Source of the DNA: Pseudochelatococcus sp047501465
Lineage (GTDB): Bacteria > Pseudomonadota > Alphaproteobacteria > Rhizobiales > Beijerinckiaceae
NCBI RefSeq assembly: GCF_047501465.1
Contig: NZ_JAZDRL010000002.1
Location: 1,231,428 to 1,295,427 of the forward strand
DNA length: 64,000 bases
Direction of reading: 5' to 3'
Positions 1-8,363 of the stretch are shown piece after piece (position 1 is the first letter of the stretch; each line of letters starts with the position of its first letter). Both the position numbers and the translations under genes were made by a program. The notes beneath the pieces were generated by a model. It was given only the letters and a program-made list of their open reading frames with translations. It made no database searches and had not been told where the DNA came from.

Positions 1-58
1 TACGAAACTCAATGCCAATGATCGCATTGAAATTGTTCACGCAAGACAGGGTGGTTAA
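1..58 (+). CDS. thiS: ThiS sulfur-carrier protein, C-terminal end only (partial)
   Basis: An open frame entering from the left edge ends with TAA at 56-58. Its last residues read ...NDRIEIVHARQGG. The terminal Gly-Gly is the hallmark of ThiS, which is adenylated and then thiocarboxylated to carry sulfur for the thiazole of thiamine. It lies 5 nt upstream of thiG, the usual partner. Only about 18 codons are visible, so the call rests on the GG tail and the context. Confidence 0.8.
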   Translation, partial: TKLNANDRIEIVHARQGG

Positions 59-63
59 GCGCC

Positions 64-849
64 ATGACACGCTCTACACTGCATGATTCACTGGTTATCG
101 CGGGCCGCACTTTTTCATCGCGGTTGTTTCTTGGCACGGCCGGTTATCCGAACCAGAAAGTCATGCTGGATGCTGTTCAGGCGAGTGGCACCGAGATGAC
201 GACCGCATCCATCCGGCGCATTGATCTTTCAGGAGCAGCTGAAAGCCTTGTGGATGTATTGGGCGATACGGTGCATTTTTTGCCTAACACTGCAGGTTGC
301 CAAACGGCCCGCGATGCCGTGTTGACGGCTGAGCTTGCGCGCGAGGCCCTTGGTACGAATTGGGTCAAGGTCGAGGTCGTGGGTGACCGTGAGTTACTCT
401 ATCCCGATACAGAAGAGTTGCTGCGCGCAACGGCTGAGCTCGTGAGCAAGGGCTTTATCGTGCTGCCATATTGCACTGATGATCCGATCTCATGTCGTAA
501 GCTGGCGGATGCAGGGGCAGCGGCTGTCATGCCGCTGGGTTCACCGATTGGTTCAGGGTTGGGGATCTCCAATCCGCACATGATTGAAATGATCTGCGCC
601 CGCAGCTCTGTGCCTGTGGTTCTTGATGCGGGCATCGGCACGGCATCAGATGCGGCGCTGGCGATGGAGCTGGGATGCTCTGCAGTGCTGCTGAATACGG
701 CTGTTTCCAAGGCCAATGATCCGGTCGCGATGGCCAGTGCTATGAAATATGCCGTCGAGGGTGGGCGATTGGCTTATCTTGCCGGACGAATCCCTAAACG
801 CTGTAACGCAGAAGCATCCAGTCCGCAGCTGGGCTTGATCGAATCATGA
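64..849 (+). CDS. thiG: Thiazole synthase ThiG
   Basis: 261 aa, the usual ThiG length. ThiG is a cytosolic TIM-barrel enzyme that condenses 1-deoxyxylulose 5-phosphate, dehydroglycine and ThiS-thiocarboxylate into thiazole phosphate. Family landmarks are the LFLGTAGYPN start, NTAGCQTA (about 75-82), WVKVEVVGD with the predicted Schiff-base lysine at about K102, and the phosphate-binding GSPIGSGLGI loop near 169-178. It follows the ThiS tail by 5 nt and overlaps thiE by 4 nt (ATGA), so the three genes are translationally coupled. No riboswitch is visible because the operon start lies outside the window. Confidence 0.97.
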   Translation: MTRSTLHDSLVIAGRTFSSRLFLGTAGYPNQKVMLDAVQASGTEMTTASIRRIDLSGAAESLVDVLGDTVHFLPNTAGCQTARDAVLTAELAREALGTNWVKVEVVGDRELLYPDTEELLRATAELVSKGFIVLPYCTDDPISCRKLADAGAAAVMPLGSPIGSGLGISNPHMIEMICARSSVPVVLDAGIGTASDAALAMELGCSAVLLNTAVSKANDPVAMASAMKYAVEGGRLAYLAGRIPKRCNAEASSPQLGLIES

Positions 850-1481
850 GTGGCAAACTGCCACGCCCTCCCGTGCTTGTTGTGACGGACAGGCACCAGC
901 TCGATGGTGGCATCGCAGCAATGGGGGCGATGGCAGATGCGGTTTTCGCGAGCGGCATAAGGTGGATCAGCCTGAGGGAGAAGGATCTTTCCGTTGAGGA
1001 GCAGATTGCGCTTGTTGTTGATTTCAAGCGCCGCGCTATCCCATATGGGGGGTGTGTAAGTGTGCATGGCTCACCAGAAATTGCAGTGTGCGCCGGTGCT
1101 GATGGCGTGCATTTGCCTGAGGGCGCTGACGCAGCTGCGGCACGTGCATTGCTTGGGGAGGGGGCGCTGATCGGTCAGTCAGCCCACTCCATTAATCAGG
1201 TAAAAGCTGCTGATCCACGATATCTTGATTATCTTATTGTTGGTCCCGCTTTTGTCACACAAAGCAAGCCAGGGTATGGGCCCGCACTTGGTGAAACCGG
1301 CCTGAAGGCTATGGTGAAGGGGGCATGTTTACCCGTTATTGCAATTGGTGGCATAGATCATTTTTCAGCGCCGATATGTTTGCATGCTGGCGTTACAGGC
1401 ATAGCAGTTATGGGCGGTGCCATGCGTGCGCAAGATCGTCAAGTGTTATTATCTAATCTGCTGAATACGTTAGCAGAATAA
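846..1481 (+). CDS. thiE: Thiamine-phosphate synthase family protein (ThiE)
   Basis: 211 aa TIM-barrel protein. ThiE joins hydroxymethylpyrimidine pyrophosphate and thiazole phosphate to give thiamine phosphate. Visible motifs are LREKDLS near 45, SVHGS near 73, DGVHLPEG near 90, the pyrophosphate-binding VGPAFVTQSKPGYGPALG near 137-154, and VIAIGGI near 169. The strand normally reading HLGQ.D in ThiE is HLPEG here, as in some TenI-type paralogues. The context after thiS-thiG makes ThiE the better call, but a TenI-like thiazole tautomerase is possible. Its start overlaps the thiG stop (ATGA). A strong bidirectional hairpin follows at 1503. Confidence 0.85.
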   Translation: MSGKLPRPPVLVVTDRHQLDGGIAAMGAMADAVFASGIRWISLREKDLSVEEQIALVVDFKRRAIPYGGCVSVHGSPEIAVCAGADGVHLPEGADAAAARALLGEGALIGQSAHSINQVKAADPRYLDYLIVGPAFVTQSKPGYGPALGETGLKAMVKGACLPVIAIGGIDHFSAPICLHAGVTGIAVMGGAMRAQDRQVLLSNLLNTLAE

Positions 1482-1502
1482 CGCATGCAGACAGCTTCAT
1501 AA

Positions 1503-1536
1503 AAAACTCCCGATCACGAGAGCGACCGGGAGTTTT
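1503..1536. terminator. Bidirectional rho-independent terminator between thiE and the chemoreceptor gene
   Basis: The arms AAAACTCCCG (1503-1512) and CGGGAGTTTT (1527-1536) are perfectly complementary over 10 bp. The A-run before and T-run after the GC core give U-tracts in both directions. It lies between the convergent ends of thiE (1481) and the methyl-accepting gene (1562). Confidence 0.85.
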
Positions 1537-1561
1537 AATTATCCAGAAACTGAACCAAAAA

Positions 1562-3235
1562 TCAGGCTGCACGTACCCGTGATATGAAGCTATCCACCTG
1601 ATCTCGCAGCGTCTCAGATTGATTTGATAGCTCGTTGGCAGCTTGTACAATCTGGTTGGAAACACTTTTTGTCTCGCCAGCTGCCTGGCTTACGCTGGTG
1701 ATGTTGACAGTTACCTCACTTGTACCAGCTGCAGCTTGCGAAACGTTACGCGCGATTTCAGCAGTAGCTGCCCCCTGTTCTTCAATCGCTGAAGCAATGG
1801 ACATTGAAATCGCATTCACCTGCTCGATGATAGCGGAGATTGTAGTCATTGCGATAACGACGTCTGAGGTGGCTGTCTGCACATCTCGCACCTGCATCGA
1901 TATTTCCTCAGTTGCTTTTGCTGTTTGAGCGGCAAGGCTCTTCACTTCATTGGCAACCACAGCAAAGCCCCGGCCGGCATCACCAGCACGTGCCGCTTCA
2001 ATCGTCGCGTTGAGTGCAAGCAGATTTGTTTGTGCGGCGATATCATTAATTAGGCTGACCACCTCACCAATGCGTTGGGCCCGGTTTGCCAAACCATTGA
2101 CTGTATTGGTTGTTGTGTGAGCATGGTTTGATGCGTTATCAGCTACATTTGCAGCTGTAGAAACCTGCGAGCTTATTTCGCGGATTGAGGCAGAAAGCTC
2201 TTCAGCTGCGCTGGCAACAGTTTCGACATTCATTGTGGCCTGCTCGGACGCTGCTGCAACGACAGTCGATTGACGGCTCGTCTCATCAGAGACAATACCC
2301 ATGCGGGATGCATTCTGTTGCAGCTGATGCGCAGCGCTTGAAACAGAGCGCACAACGCCCATCACTTCATTCTCAAAAGAGTTGGCGAGTTCAGCCATCA
2401 TTGAGCGCTTTTCAATGTTACGGCGCTCTTCAGTTTGCGCTTGTTGAAGTTTAAGCTCTTCTGCTTCCCTTAATGCCTGGACGACATGGCCGACAATTCC
2501 CCAAATTTCACCTATTTCATCATTACTACGCTTTTCAGGAATTGAGACGTTGTAATCGCCTTTGGCTATACGCTTAAGCGCTTCAGCCAAATTTTTCAGT
2601 GGGTTGCTGAGCTGTCTCGTGGCAATGAACAGTGCTACGGCAATGCCAGCAATGATACTGGCAATAGCAATGGAAATGACAAATTTAAATTCCCACTCAG
2701 TAAATGCTTTAATGTCTTCCTCGATTAAGTCTGCTTTCCTTTGATCGTCCAGGATCAAGGCATCAATCGCAGTCTGATACGCTATTCTGTTAGCGCGGTT
2801 ACTCTCATTGTTTCCCAATAAATCAGCTGCATCCGGGCCTTCAGTCTGACCTTTTTGCGCAATATTTTCACGCATTTCGCGGAATTTCGTAGAAAGATCA
2901 ACGACTTTCCCAAATTCTTCAGAATCATCGGGAGAAACAATCGGTCGCCACAGCTTAAACAATTGATCGACATCACCCAGAAGCTTTGTAATGTTAGCTG
3001 CAAATGGTTTTGTATCTTCGGGAGTTTTAGATAAGTAAATTCCACGCGATTCAGAAACTATGCTGGCTACAAGACGGTTCAAACGCTCGCCATAGTATGC
3101 CCTATGCTGGCTTTTATCTAGTTCATTTGTTTTTTTAGTATATTCACTAGATACGTATAGACTTGAGGCGGCGATAACAAGCGAGAAGGCACTGACAACC
3201 AAAACGATAAACAGTAACTTTGTACGAATGCTCAT
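1562..3235 (-). CDS. Methyl-accepting chemotaxis protein
   Basis: 557 aa transmembrane chemoreceptor that would pass ligand binding to CheA/CheW at the cytoplasmic tip. TM1 is about 7-27, the helical periplasmic sensor about 28-182 (four-helix-bundle-like), TM2 about 183-205, HAMP about 206-258 (NPLKNLAEALKRIAKGDYNV), then the signalling coiled coil with the conserved hairpin INDIAAQTNLLALNATIEAA. The C-terminus ends ...FISRVRAA and has no NWETF-like CheR/CheB tether. The start has a good RBS (GAGGAA 6 nt before ATG). No che genes are adjacent, so it is an orphan receptor. Its ligand cannot be inferred. Confidence 0.93.
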   Translation of the reverse strand: MSIRTKLLFIVLVVSAFSLVIAASSLYVSSEYTKKTNELDKSQHRAYYGERLNRLVASIVSESRGIYLSKTPEDTKPFAANITKLLGDVDQLFKLWRPIVSPDDSEEFGKVVDLSTKFREMRENIAQKGQTEGPDAADLLGNNESNRANRIAYQTAIDALILDDQRKADLIEEDIKAFTEWEFKFVISIAIASIIAGIAVALFIATRQLSNPLKNLAEALKRIAKGDYNVSIPEKRSNDEIGEIWGIVGHVVQALREAEELKLQQAQTEERRNIEKRSMMAELANSFENEVMGVVRSVSSAAHQLQQNASRMGIVSDETSRQSTVVAAASEQATMNVETVASAAEELSASIREISSQVSTAANVADNASNHAHTTTNTVNGLANRAQRIGEVVSLINDIAAQTNLLALNATIEAARAGDAGRGFAVVANEVKSLAAQTAKATEEISMQVRDVQTATSDVVIAMTTISAIIEQVNAISMSIASAIEEQGAATAEIARNVSQAAAGTSEVTVNITSVSQAAGETKSVSNQIVQAANELSNQSETLRDQVDSFISRVRAA

Positions 3236-3550
3236 AGTTTGTTCCTCGAAATGCCTCTTGTTGGCATTGAACCGTGTATTCGCGCAGTTATAGTTAATTT
3301 ATCAGCATGAATTTCGTACTATAAAACGCTGTATAGTGAGTATTATCGATTTTTGAATTATGTCAACATTTTGATTTAATCTATATTTAATATTTTTATA
3401 GTATTTTTTTAAATTTAATGTAAATGAATATAATATATGTAGTATGATAGTGGTATTTAATGGATAATGTTTTTTCTGTATTTTTCTTTCTGCGGTGCAA
3501 TAAAAGCATATGAGGGTGTTATCGAAATAATATAACGCTGATAAAAAATT
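3236..3550. other. AT-rich intergenic region upstream of the chemoreceptor gene
   Basis: About 315 nt with no credible gene. It is much more AT-rich than the flanks, especially 3300-3500. It must hold the promoter of the minus-strand chemoreceptor gene. The minus-strand frame at 3302-3559 has low-complexity composition and no RBS, and I do not regard it as coding. Confidence 0.5.
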
Positions 3551-3581
3551 AAGCCTCACTGTCAGTATGTTAGTGAGGCTT
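3551..3581 (-). terminator. Rho-independent terminator of the P1-peptidase gene
   Basis: The arms AAGCCTCACT (3551-3560) and AGTGAGGCTT (3572-3581) form a 10-bp stem with an 11-nt loop. Read on the minus strand it is followed by AATTTTTTAT, a good U-tract, 45 nt after the peptidase stop. Confidence 0.8.
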
Positions 3582-3625
3582 ATCTTAAAGGGTATTGAGG
3601 TTCGGAATGAAGCTATTTCCGCTCG

Positions 3626-4654
3626 TTAACGTACTCCGGTATAAATATCCTGCCATGCAGGAAGTGCTTCTTCCATCGAGAGTGCCGTAGCTTCATAAAT
3701 GCCACGCGCAATGGCTCTCGCAAGGCAATCTCCTGCAACGACGCCAAGGTTTGATAGCTCATAAGGAGAGGGACCAAGAGGCCTTTTGCCTGTCGATGCT
3801 GCAAAAACAAGATCGCCATCCAGCAAAGCATGTGACGGTCTTAGAGCGCGCGCCATACCATCGTGGGATGCAAGCGCCAAACGTTTGGCCTGCGCTTTGG
3901 TCAATATGGCATCAGTCGCAATAATGGCGATCGTTGTATTTTCTCCCGGCCCTCCTTTGAAGCGGGGGGTAAGCGCATCAGCGGGAAGGGAAGAGGGCAT
4001 GCCTAAACCGCCAAATTCATTTGCGTTCTCATATACGCCAGCCCAAAAATGTGGACCATTGCCAATCACGCCAGAACCAACCGCATTGACAGCGACAATC
4101 GCACCGACCCAATGCCCCTCAGGCGTTTTTGCGCTAGCTGAGCCAAGTCCACCTTTCAAATTGACGGTCGTTGCGCCATATCCGGCTCCCCGTGTGCCTA
4201 AAGAAAAGACACCAGATGATGATGAAAGCGCATCCTCAACCGCTTCTTCTGCCAAATGACGATAGGGAGGGGGACCATCTCCCGAGGCCCATGGTTTTTG
4301 CCCCCCATTGATGAGGTCGAATAGCACAGCTTGCGGCACAATAGGGACGCGCGCTGAGCCAACAGTAAAACCACGCCCATGGCGGGCAAGCGCACTCATG
4401 GCGCCGCCCGCGGCATCAAGCCCGAAAGCCGATCCACCGGATAGCACCAGTGCATCTACGGTTTGCACAGTCATTTCTGGTTCAAGTAGCGCCGTATCAC
4501 GCACGCCAGGTCCTCCGCCCATAATGGCAAGCGAAGCAACGGCCGGCTCATCAAATACAACAATCGTGACACCAGTAGCTGCCGCCGGATCATCCGCGTT
4601 CCCAACACGTAATCCTGGAACATCTGTGATGAGATTGTGCGACTTTTCGTTCAT
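3626..4654 (-). CDS. P1 family (DmpA-type) aminopeptidase
   Basis: 342 aa, family S58/P1 (DmpA, L-aminopeptidase D-Ala-esterase/amidase type). These are N-terminal-nucleophile hydrolases that self-cleave into two chains. Typical segments are ITDVPGLRVGNA near the start, IMGGGPGVRDT, LSGGSAFGLDAAGG, and GPGENTTIAIIATDA near 235-249, where the conserved Ser/Thr nucleophile and autocleavage site lie. The frame stays open upstream to a TTG. I prefer the ATG at 4654 because GGAG sits 6 nt before it; an ATG at 4657 is also possible. No signal peptide is seen. The natural substrate is unknown. The divergent neighbour is the CcdA-like gene. Confidence 0.88.
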   Translation of the reverse strand: MNEKSHNLITDVPGLRVGNADDPAAATGVTIVVFDEPAVASLAIMGGGPGVRDTALLEPEMTVQTVDALVLSGGSAFGLDAAGGAMSALARHGRGFTVGSARVPIVPQAVLFDLINGGQKPWASGDGPPPYRHLAEEAVEDALSSSSGVFSLGTRGAGYGATTVNLKGGLGSASAKTPEGHWVGAIVAVNAVGSGVIGNGPHFWAGVYENANEFGGLGMPSSLPADALTPRFKGGPGENTTIAIIATDAILTKAQAKRLALASHDGMARALRPSHALLDGDLVFAASTGKRPLGPSPYELSNLGVVAGDCLARAIARGIYEATALSMEEALPAWQDIYTGVR

Positions 4655-4771
4655 CATGTTCTCCGTAAGCAAGGGCAGGGCACTTCAAAGTGCTATGGCC
4701 GTTGCAAAACTTCGTTATGCGGCTGCATGGCATCTTGCCGGATTATCCCTGACGCGGCTACAACGTGACGC

Positions 4772-5500
4772 ATGATCAATGTTACTTATCCAGCGGCGGC
4801 ATTTGCCGGCCTACTGAGCTTTTTAAGTCCCTGTGTTTTGCCTCTGGTGCCGCCCTATGTGACGTTTCTGACAGGCACTACGCTCGACAATCTTACGGAG
4901 CGTCAAAGCGCAGATGTCACGCGCCGGGCATTTATCGCGGCGCTGTTATTCGTGGCTGGTTTTTCAACCGTATTTGTGTTGCTGGGCGCTACGGCTTCTG
5001 TGCTAGGACAGACTATTCGTCAGTATCTGGATGTGCTTGGTACGCTGGCCGGTCTTATTATCATTATTATGGGGCTGCATTTTCTGGGCGTCTTCCGTCT
5101 TGGTTTCTTATACCGCGAGGCGCGTGTGCAGGTTGATAAGCCCGCAGGCCTTTGGGGGGCTTATGTGATGGGGTTAGCCTTTGCCTTTGGCTGGACCCCC
5201 TGCATTGGTCCCATTCTTGCAGCGATCCTTGCTGTTGCGGGATCAGAAGACAGTGTGGGGCGCGGGGCGAGCCTGCTGGCTGCTTATTCTTTGGGGCTTG
5301 GTATTCCCTTTATTGTCACAGCTTTTGCAATGAAGCCACTTGTCTCGCTCATCAAGCGGATGCGATCAAAATTTGTATTGATTGAAAGGATTATGGGCGG
5401 CTTTCTTGTTCTCACGGGCATTGCGTTTTTAACAGGTAGTATCAACCAATTCTCGTTCTGGTTGTTGGAAACATTTCCTGCACTAGGGCAAATCGGATAG
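4772..5500 (+). CDS. ccdA: CcdA-like cytochrome c biogenesis / thiol-disulfide transmembrane protein
   Basis: 242 aa with about six membrane segments. The two redox cysteines lie in the conserved half-repeats LSPCVLPLVPPY (C21) and GWTPCIGPIL (C144). CcdA moves reducing equivalents from cytoplasmic thioredoxin to periplasmic thiol proteins, for example for cytochrome c maturation. It is the short CcdA form without DsbD's outer domains. No cytochrome c maturation genes are adjacent, so the specific client is unknown. The start ATG has only a weak RBS. It is separated by 29 nt from the following small membrane protein. Confidence 0.9.
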   Translation: MINVTYPAAAFAGLLSFLSPCVLPLVPPYVTFLTGTTLDNLTERQSADVTRRAFIAALLFVAGFSTVFVLLGATASVLGQTIRQYLDVLGTLAGLIIIIMGLHFLGVFRLGFLYREARVQVDKPAGLWGAYVMGLAFAFGWTPCIGPILAAILAVAGSEDSVGRGASLLAAYSLGLGIPFIVTAFAMKPLVSLIKRMRSKFVLIERIMGGFLVLTGIAFLTGSINQFSFWLLETFPALGQIG

Positions 5501-5529
5501 TCTCTGCCCTGATTTCTTACAGGGGGGGC

Positions 5530-6042
5530 ATGATGGAAAGCACAATTCGATTTGCACTGTCTAATTTCACTTTAACGTTCTTTATCATTGGGTTAATAGC
5601 TTCAGCCATACGCATCGCACGGGCACCAAGGCCAGTTGGCATCGACACGATTGTGGAAGCGCTTCTACGTTACTTCCTATTGTTTTCAATTGGGCTGGCC
5701 TTCTTTTACAACTTTATAATGCACGTCTTTTTTGGAGAGATGAGCGCTGCCTTTATTGGTTGGCAAAACAGCCCCTTCCAGGCAGAGGTTGGCTATGCCA
5801 GCTTAGGCTTTGCACTTGTTGCATTATTAGCCGTATCACGTGGCTTTGAGATGAAATTGGCTGCAATAGCAGGCCCTGCTTGCTTTCTTTGGGGGGCGAG
5901 CATCGGCCATATTATACAGATCGTTACCAAAGGGAACTTTGCCCCGGGAAACGCAGGAATTATGCTTTACTCGGATATTCTTTTGCCGGTTGTAGGGCTT
6001 CTTCTCCTATGGCTTTCAAGAAAGTATCCACTGGAATATTGA
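5530..6042 (+). CDS. DUF6790 family membrane protein
   Basis: 170 aa with four predicted membrane helices (about 12-27, 45-65, 90-112 and 140-160). The composition and the FYNFIMHVFFGE...IGWQNSPFQAEVGYASLGFA pattern match my recollection of the DUF6790 family of unknown function. The WQNSPFQ motif after the second helix is probably the conserved loop. A G-rich RBS (AGGGGGGG) precedes the double ATG at 5530/5533. It may be co-transcribed with the ccdA-like gene and ends before a strong bidirectional terminator. Confidence 0.7.
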   Translation: MMESTIRFALSNFTLTFFIIGLIASAIRIARAPRPVGIDTIVEALLRYFLLFSIGLAFFYNFIMHVFFGEMSAAFIGWQNSPFQAEVGYASLGFALVALLAVSRGFEMKLAAIAGPACFLWGASIGHIIQIVTKGNFAPGNAGIMLYSDILLPVVGLLLLWLSRKYPLEY

Positions 6043-6049
6043 AATAAAA

Positions 6050-6078
6050 AGCCCCCGACGAGTGAATCGTCGGGGGCT
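6050..6078. terminator. Bidirectional rho-independent terminator
   Basis: AGCCCCCGACGA (6050-6061) pairs with TCGTCGGGGGCT (6067-6078), 12 bp with a 5-nt loop. Minus-strand readout gives TTTTTATTTC after the stem, terminating the liv operon. The plus-strand tail (AATTTC) is weaker and would serve the DUF6790 gene. Confidence 0.88.
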
Positions 6079-6109
6079 AATTTCATGAGGAGGAAACCTC
6101 ACTGAGTGT

Positions 6110-7234
6110 TCAGTTTACTTCGTTGCCGGAGTAACCAACATTACCGTCAGCGCCCTTCTTCCATTCGTAAACGATGTAATCAGGACGCGTGATGTCGCCC
6201 TTTTCATTAAAGGACAAATCACCAATTACCGTCGAGAAGGTCTTACCGGAGTGAATGACCTTGGCTATGGCTTCAGGATCAACCGACTTGGCATCTTCAG
6301 CTGCCTGCGCGATGACTTGCACTGCAGCATAGCTGTAGAGGGTGTAGGTTTCTGGATCGAAATTCTTGGCCTTGAATTTCTCAACCACTTCCTGTGCTGC
6401 AGGGTTCTTGCGTGGGTCCGGGCTGAATGTCATCAAGGTGCCAACAGCGCCTGGTCCAGCAATTGCTGCGAATTCAGATGAAGCAATACCATCGCCGCCC
6501 ATGAGCGGTGCAGATAAGCCCTGGTCGCGCATTTGGCGGGTGATGAGGCCAGCCTCAGTGTACAGACCGCCGAAGTATAGCACATCAACATTGGCTGCCT
6601 TCAGCTTGGATACGAGAGCCGAGTAGTCTTTCTCGCCCGTGTTTACACCCTCGTAGACAACAGGCTTAATGCCCTTTGCCTCAAGTGCCTTGATGGTTTC
6701 GTCAGCAAGGCCCTTGCCGTAAGGGGTCTTGTCGTGGACAACGGCAATGTTCTTGCCCTTGTAGTGATTTGCAAGATACTCGCCAGCAACAGCACCTTGC
6801 TGATCATCGCGACCGCATGTGCGGAAAGTATTCCACAGTCCACGTTCCGTATAGACGGGATTGGTGGAACCCGGTGAGATCTGCAGAATGCCAGCTTCTT
6901 CATAAGCCTCAGAAGCGGGGATCGATACACCCGAGTTATAATGTCCAACAACAAACTTCACGCCTTCGCCCGCGAATTTGTTGGCAACCGAAACGCCTTG
7001 CTTGGGATCGGATACATCATCGCCAAGGCTGATCTCGAGCATCTGCCCCTGGATGCCGCCTGCTGCATTCAGGTCTGCAATAGCCTGTTGAACACCGTTG
7101 CGAAACTGATCACCTACGGCTGCATTTGGGCCAGTCAGCGGCGCGCCGACACCAATTTTGATCTGCGCCTGAGCTGTGCCCGTCAGGGCGAGTCCCAGAC
7201 CGAGCACGAGCGTTCCCACAATCGATTTTTTCAT
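6110..7234 (-). CDS. Branched-chain amino-acid ABC transporter, periplasmic substrate-binding protein
   Basis: 374 aa LivJ/LivK-type type-I periplasmic binding protein. A Sec signal peptide covers about 1-23 (cleavage after AQA). The mature part begins IKIGVGAPLTGPNAAVGDQFRNG, typical of the family, with the hinge-region motif VVHDKTPYGKGLADE later. It is the last gene of the minus-strand liv operon. The 26-nt gap after the DUF6867 gene and its own RBS (GAGGGAAA) suggest separately tuned translation, as expected for a highly expressed binding protein. The exact ligand (Leu/Ile/Val or another amide) is not readable from the sequence. Confidence 0.95.
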   Translation of the reverse strand: MKKSIVGTLVLGLGLALTGTAQAQIKIGVGAPLTGPNAAVGDQFRNGVQQAIADLNAAGGIQGQMLEISLGDDVSDPKQGVSVANKFAGEGVKFVVGHYNSGVSIPASEAYEEAGILQISPGSTNPVYTERGLWNTFRTCGRDDQQGAVAGEYLANHYKGKNIAVVHDKTPYGKGLADETIKALEAKGIKPVVYEGVNTGEKDYSALVSKLKAANVDVLYFGGLYTEAGLITRQMRDQGLSAPLMGGDGIASSEFAAIAGPGAVGTLMTFSPDPRKNPAAQEVVEKFKAKNFDPETYTLYSYAAVQVIAQAAEDAKSVDPEAIAKVIHSGKTFSTVIGDLSFNEKGDITRPDYIVYEWKKGADGNVGYSGNEVN

Positions 7235-7260
7235 TGCCGTTTCCCTCTGTTCACGGAGTT

Positions 7261-7611
7261 TTAGGCCTTATTGCGCCAGGTGAAAGGACCAGTGCGCATG
7301 TAAAGCCACGAGTATTGTGTCGTCATCTGCTGCGTCCGCTTAAAGCGGAAGCCGGCAAGACCAATGACGATCACAAAAAGCGCGTCAACCAGATAGTAGT
7401 GCAAAGAGAGCAGTGTGCCATGGAACAACGCAAAGTGGATGAATCGCACAGCTGCTGCCAGAAGAAAAAAGTAAATGATGCTCTGCCATACGGGTGCCCA
7501 TGTCAGCGCCATGGCGCGCCCCGTCATCCATGCAGCACCACCGCCCATCACCAATGTGACAAGCAGAAAAAGCCAAACCGATGGCTCTTCATAAAGTATG
7601 CCCTGCATCAT
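7261..7611 (-). CDS. DUF6867 family small membrane protein in the liv operon
   Basis: 116 aa with three or four hydrophobic stretches and a C-terminus rich in Arg, Trp and Thr. I recognise it as the small DUF6867 protein found inside alphaproteobacterial branched-chain amino-acid transporter clusters; its function is unknown. Its ATG overlaps the livF stop (TAATG), so it is translationally coupled to the ATPase. This position implies a role with the transporter, perhaps assembly or regulation, but that is inference. Confidence 0.75.
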   Translation of the reverse strand: MMQGILYEEPSVWLFLLVTLVMGGGAAWMTGRAMALTWAPVWQSIIYFFLLAAAVRFIHFALFHGTLLSLHYYLVDALFVIVIGLAGFRFKRTQQMTTQYSWLYMRTGPFTWRNKA

Positions 7612-8363
7612 TATCTCCCACCCTCAAGATAGGCAGCCTGCACTTGAGGATCCTCCAGCAGCTCTTGTCCGCTGCCGGTCAATGTAATCGCGCCCGTTAC
7701 CATTACATAGGCACGATGTGCTAACTTTAACGCATGGTATGCATTCTGCTCCACCAGAAACACGGTCATACCGTCCTTCTCGTTGAGCTCGCGGATGACA
7801 TCAAAAATCTGCTTTACCACCAAAGGCGCAAGACCAAGCGATGGCTCATCAAGCAGTAACAGTTTAGGGCGGCTCATGAGTGCACGTGCAATTGCCAGCA
7901 TCTGCTGCTCACCGCCAGAGAGGGTGCCGCCACGTTGATGCAGGCGTTCCTTGAGGCGGGGGAACATGGTTGTGACCCGCTCCAGATCAGCATCGAAATG
8001 CGCAAACTGGTTGATAGCCGCGCCCATTTGCAGGTTTTCGTAAACCGTCATCCGCGGAAAAATGCGCCGACCTTCAGGTGATTGCGCGATATTAAGTCGT
8101 GCAATTTCGTGCGTGGGCATGTTGGTGATGTCGCGGCCGGCATAGGTAATGGTGCCTTCGCGGGCGCGTGGATTACCAAAAATCGTCATCATAAGCGTGG
8201 ATTTACCCGCGCCATTCGCCCCGATCAGGGTTACGATTTCACCTTGGTTTACATCAATATCAACCCCCTTAAGGGCGATGATATTGCCATAATACGTTTT
8301 AACGCCACGCACAGATAGCAGGGGAGCACGTGCAGCATCAGGCTGTTGTATGACAGCGCTCAT
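7611..8363 (-). CDS. livF: Branched-chain amino-acid ABC transporter ATP-binding protein LivF
   Basis: 250 aa ATPase. Walker A GANGAGKST is near 48-56, the ABC signature LSGGEQQMLAIARAL near 148-162, and Walker B LLLLDEPSLGLAP near 170-182, followed by a switch-like EQNAYHALKLA segment typical of LivF. It pairs with LivG on the cytoplasmic side of the LivHM permease. Its start overlaps the livG stop by 4 nt (ATGA). About 17 extra N-terminal residues (IQQPDAARAPL) precede the domain. Confidence 0.96.
   Translation of the reverse strand: MSAVIQQPDAARAPLLSVRGVKTYYGNIIALKGVDIDVNQGEIVTLIGANGAGKSTLMMTIFGNPRAREGTITYAGRDITNMPTHEIARLNIAQSPEGRRIFPRMTVYENLQMGAAINQFAHFDADLERVTTMFPRLKERLHQRGGTLSGGEQQMLAIARALMSRPKLLLLDEPSLGLAPLVVKQIFDVIRELNEKDGMTVFLVEQNAYHALKLAHRAYVMVTGAITLTGSGQELLEDPQVQAAYLEGGR

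Noticed and set aside
3320..3360. Minus-strand sequence near 3330-3350 resembles the T7 RNA polymerase promoter (TAATAC then TCACTATA).
   Set aside because: Two bases of the consensus are missing, it lies in an AT-rich spacer and no phage genes are nearby; chance similarity is more likely.
3302..3559. 85-codon minus-strand frame upstream of the chemoreceptor gene.
   Set aside because: AT-rich, low-complexity Ile/Lys/Tyr/Asn composition with no RBS; it also runs through the terminator at 3551-3581.
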